From JBLIAZ01 sp047631875 (GTDB lineage: Bacteria; Bacteroidota; Bacteroidia; Flavobacteriales_C; GCA-002722245), in assembly GCA_047631875.1 (NCBI GenBank), contig JBLIAZ010000141.1, forward strand, positions 1 through 6,851: a stretch of DNA of 6,851 nt, in the 5' to 3' direction. The notes under the pieces were generated by a model. It searched no databases. It saw only the letters and a list, made by a program, of their open reading frames with translations, and was not told the DNA's origin. The position numbers and the translations under genes were made by a program. Below are positions 6,603-6,851 of the stretch, piece by piece. Position 1 is the first letter of the stretch; every line of letters begins with the position of its first letter.

Positions 6603-6851
6603 ATGAATAGCAAAGACCTCCTGTCGAAAGAGCTAGTAATTAGTAAAATTTATAAAATTAGAGATCAATCAGTAATGATTGATAGAGATTTGGCTGAGCT
6701 ATACGGCGTAGAAACAAAGGTTTTAAACAAGCTATAAGGAGGAATCTTCATCGGTTTCCAGAGGACTTTATGTTTACCATGACAAAAGATGAGTTGAAAA
6801 ACTGGAGGTCACAATTTGTGACCTCCAGTTCTGATAAAAAAGGTTTGCGTT
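6603..6851 (+). pseudogene. ORF6N-domain DNA-binding protein, -1 frame disruption, 3' end outside window
   Basis: The ATG at 6603, in an A-rich context, opens a 44-codon frame ending in M-I-D-R-D-L-A-E-L-Y-G-V-E-T-K-V-L-N and then K-L-stop (TAA at 6735). The -1 frame from 6728 continues with Q-A-I-R-R-N-L-H-R-F-P-E-D-F-M-F and then T-M-T-K-D-E-L-K-N-W-R-S-Q-F-V-T to the window end. Together they give the ORF6N (KilA-N-related) pattern, known from memory as L-A-E-L-Y-x-V-x-T-K-x-L-N-Q-x-V-x-R-N with R-F-P-x-D-F-M-F. Such proteins are found in phages and mobile regions and probably bind DNA; their role is poorly known. The break falls exactly on T_TTA_AAC (6722-6728). The frame change is either loss of one C from AACCAA (a dead gene or a sequencing error) or a programmed -1 shift. 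The gene is divergent from the helicase. Confidence 0.8.
6800..6830. repeat. Perfect 15-1-15 palindrome inside the ORF6N gene
   Basis: AACTGGAGGTCACAA at 6800-6814 is followed by a single T and then its exact reverse complement TTGTGACCTCCAGTT at 6816-6830. It encodes N-W-R-S-Q-F-V-T-S-S in the downstream ORF6N frame. It could be an operator-like binding site or an mRNA hairpin. With one unpaired base the RNA stem would need to open a few central pairs. Confidence 0.9.

Noticed and set aside
6735..6742. TAAGGAGG after the first ORF6N stop as a ribosome binding site for a second gene
   Set aside because: The next ATG is more than 20 nt away, the bases encode conserved Arg-Arg of the ORF6N domain, and this phylum makes little use of Shine-Dalgarno sites.

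Overview
The window looks like chromosomal DNA of a Bacteroidota bacterium, most likely from the Flavobacteriales. The evidence is AT-rich sequence, a sensor built of two-component-regulator propeller repeats, a Y_Y_Y domain and a SpoIIE-type phosphatase, TAnnTTTG-type promoter sequences, A-rich start contexts without Shine-Dalgarno sites, and intergenic hairpin repeats of a kind common in that phylum. The phylum call is an inference from these signatures, not from a search.

Layout. (1) Positions 1-2709, plus strand: the 3' portion of a large membrane sensor-phosphatase whose N-terminus lies outside the window. (2) 2710-3266: a convergent gap holding a chain of hairpin repeats and a nested inverted-repeat structure. 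(3) 3267-4198, minus strand: a two-gene operon, a predicted lipoprotein followed 8 nt later by a small multi-pass membrane protein resembling DUF2391/TIGR02587. (4) 4354-4601, minus strand: a frameshifted, N-terminally truncated second copy of that membrane-protein family, not previously marked by any intact reading frame. (5) 4602-5303: non-coding, repeat-rich DNA with a 47-bp-arm inverted repeat and at least two further direct copies of the same repeat. (6) 5304-6419, minus strand: a DEAD-box RNA helicase that ends right after its catalytic core, 33 nt from a repeat copy. (7) 6603-6851, plus strand: the start of an ORF6N-domain gene, divergent from the helicase, whose frame is broken by -1 exactly at a T_TTA_AAC heptamer and which contains a perfect 15-1-15 palindrome.

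The genes do not form one pathway. The sensor-phosphatase, helicase and ORF6N gene appear to be unrelated neighbours. The lipoprotein and membrane protein are probably co-transcribed, and the decayed paralogue beside them suggests an old duplication or replacement of this locus. The middle of the window (2710-5300) reads as a zone where repeats accumulate and genes decay. The most unusual items are the slippery-site frameshift in the ORF6N gene, the long inverted repeat at 4944-5058, the competing hairpins at 3048-3165 and the pseudogene copy. No complete new system (defence, CRISPR, toxin-antitoxin) is supported by this sequence.
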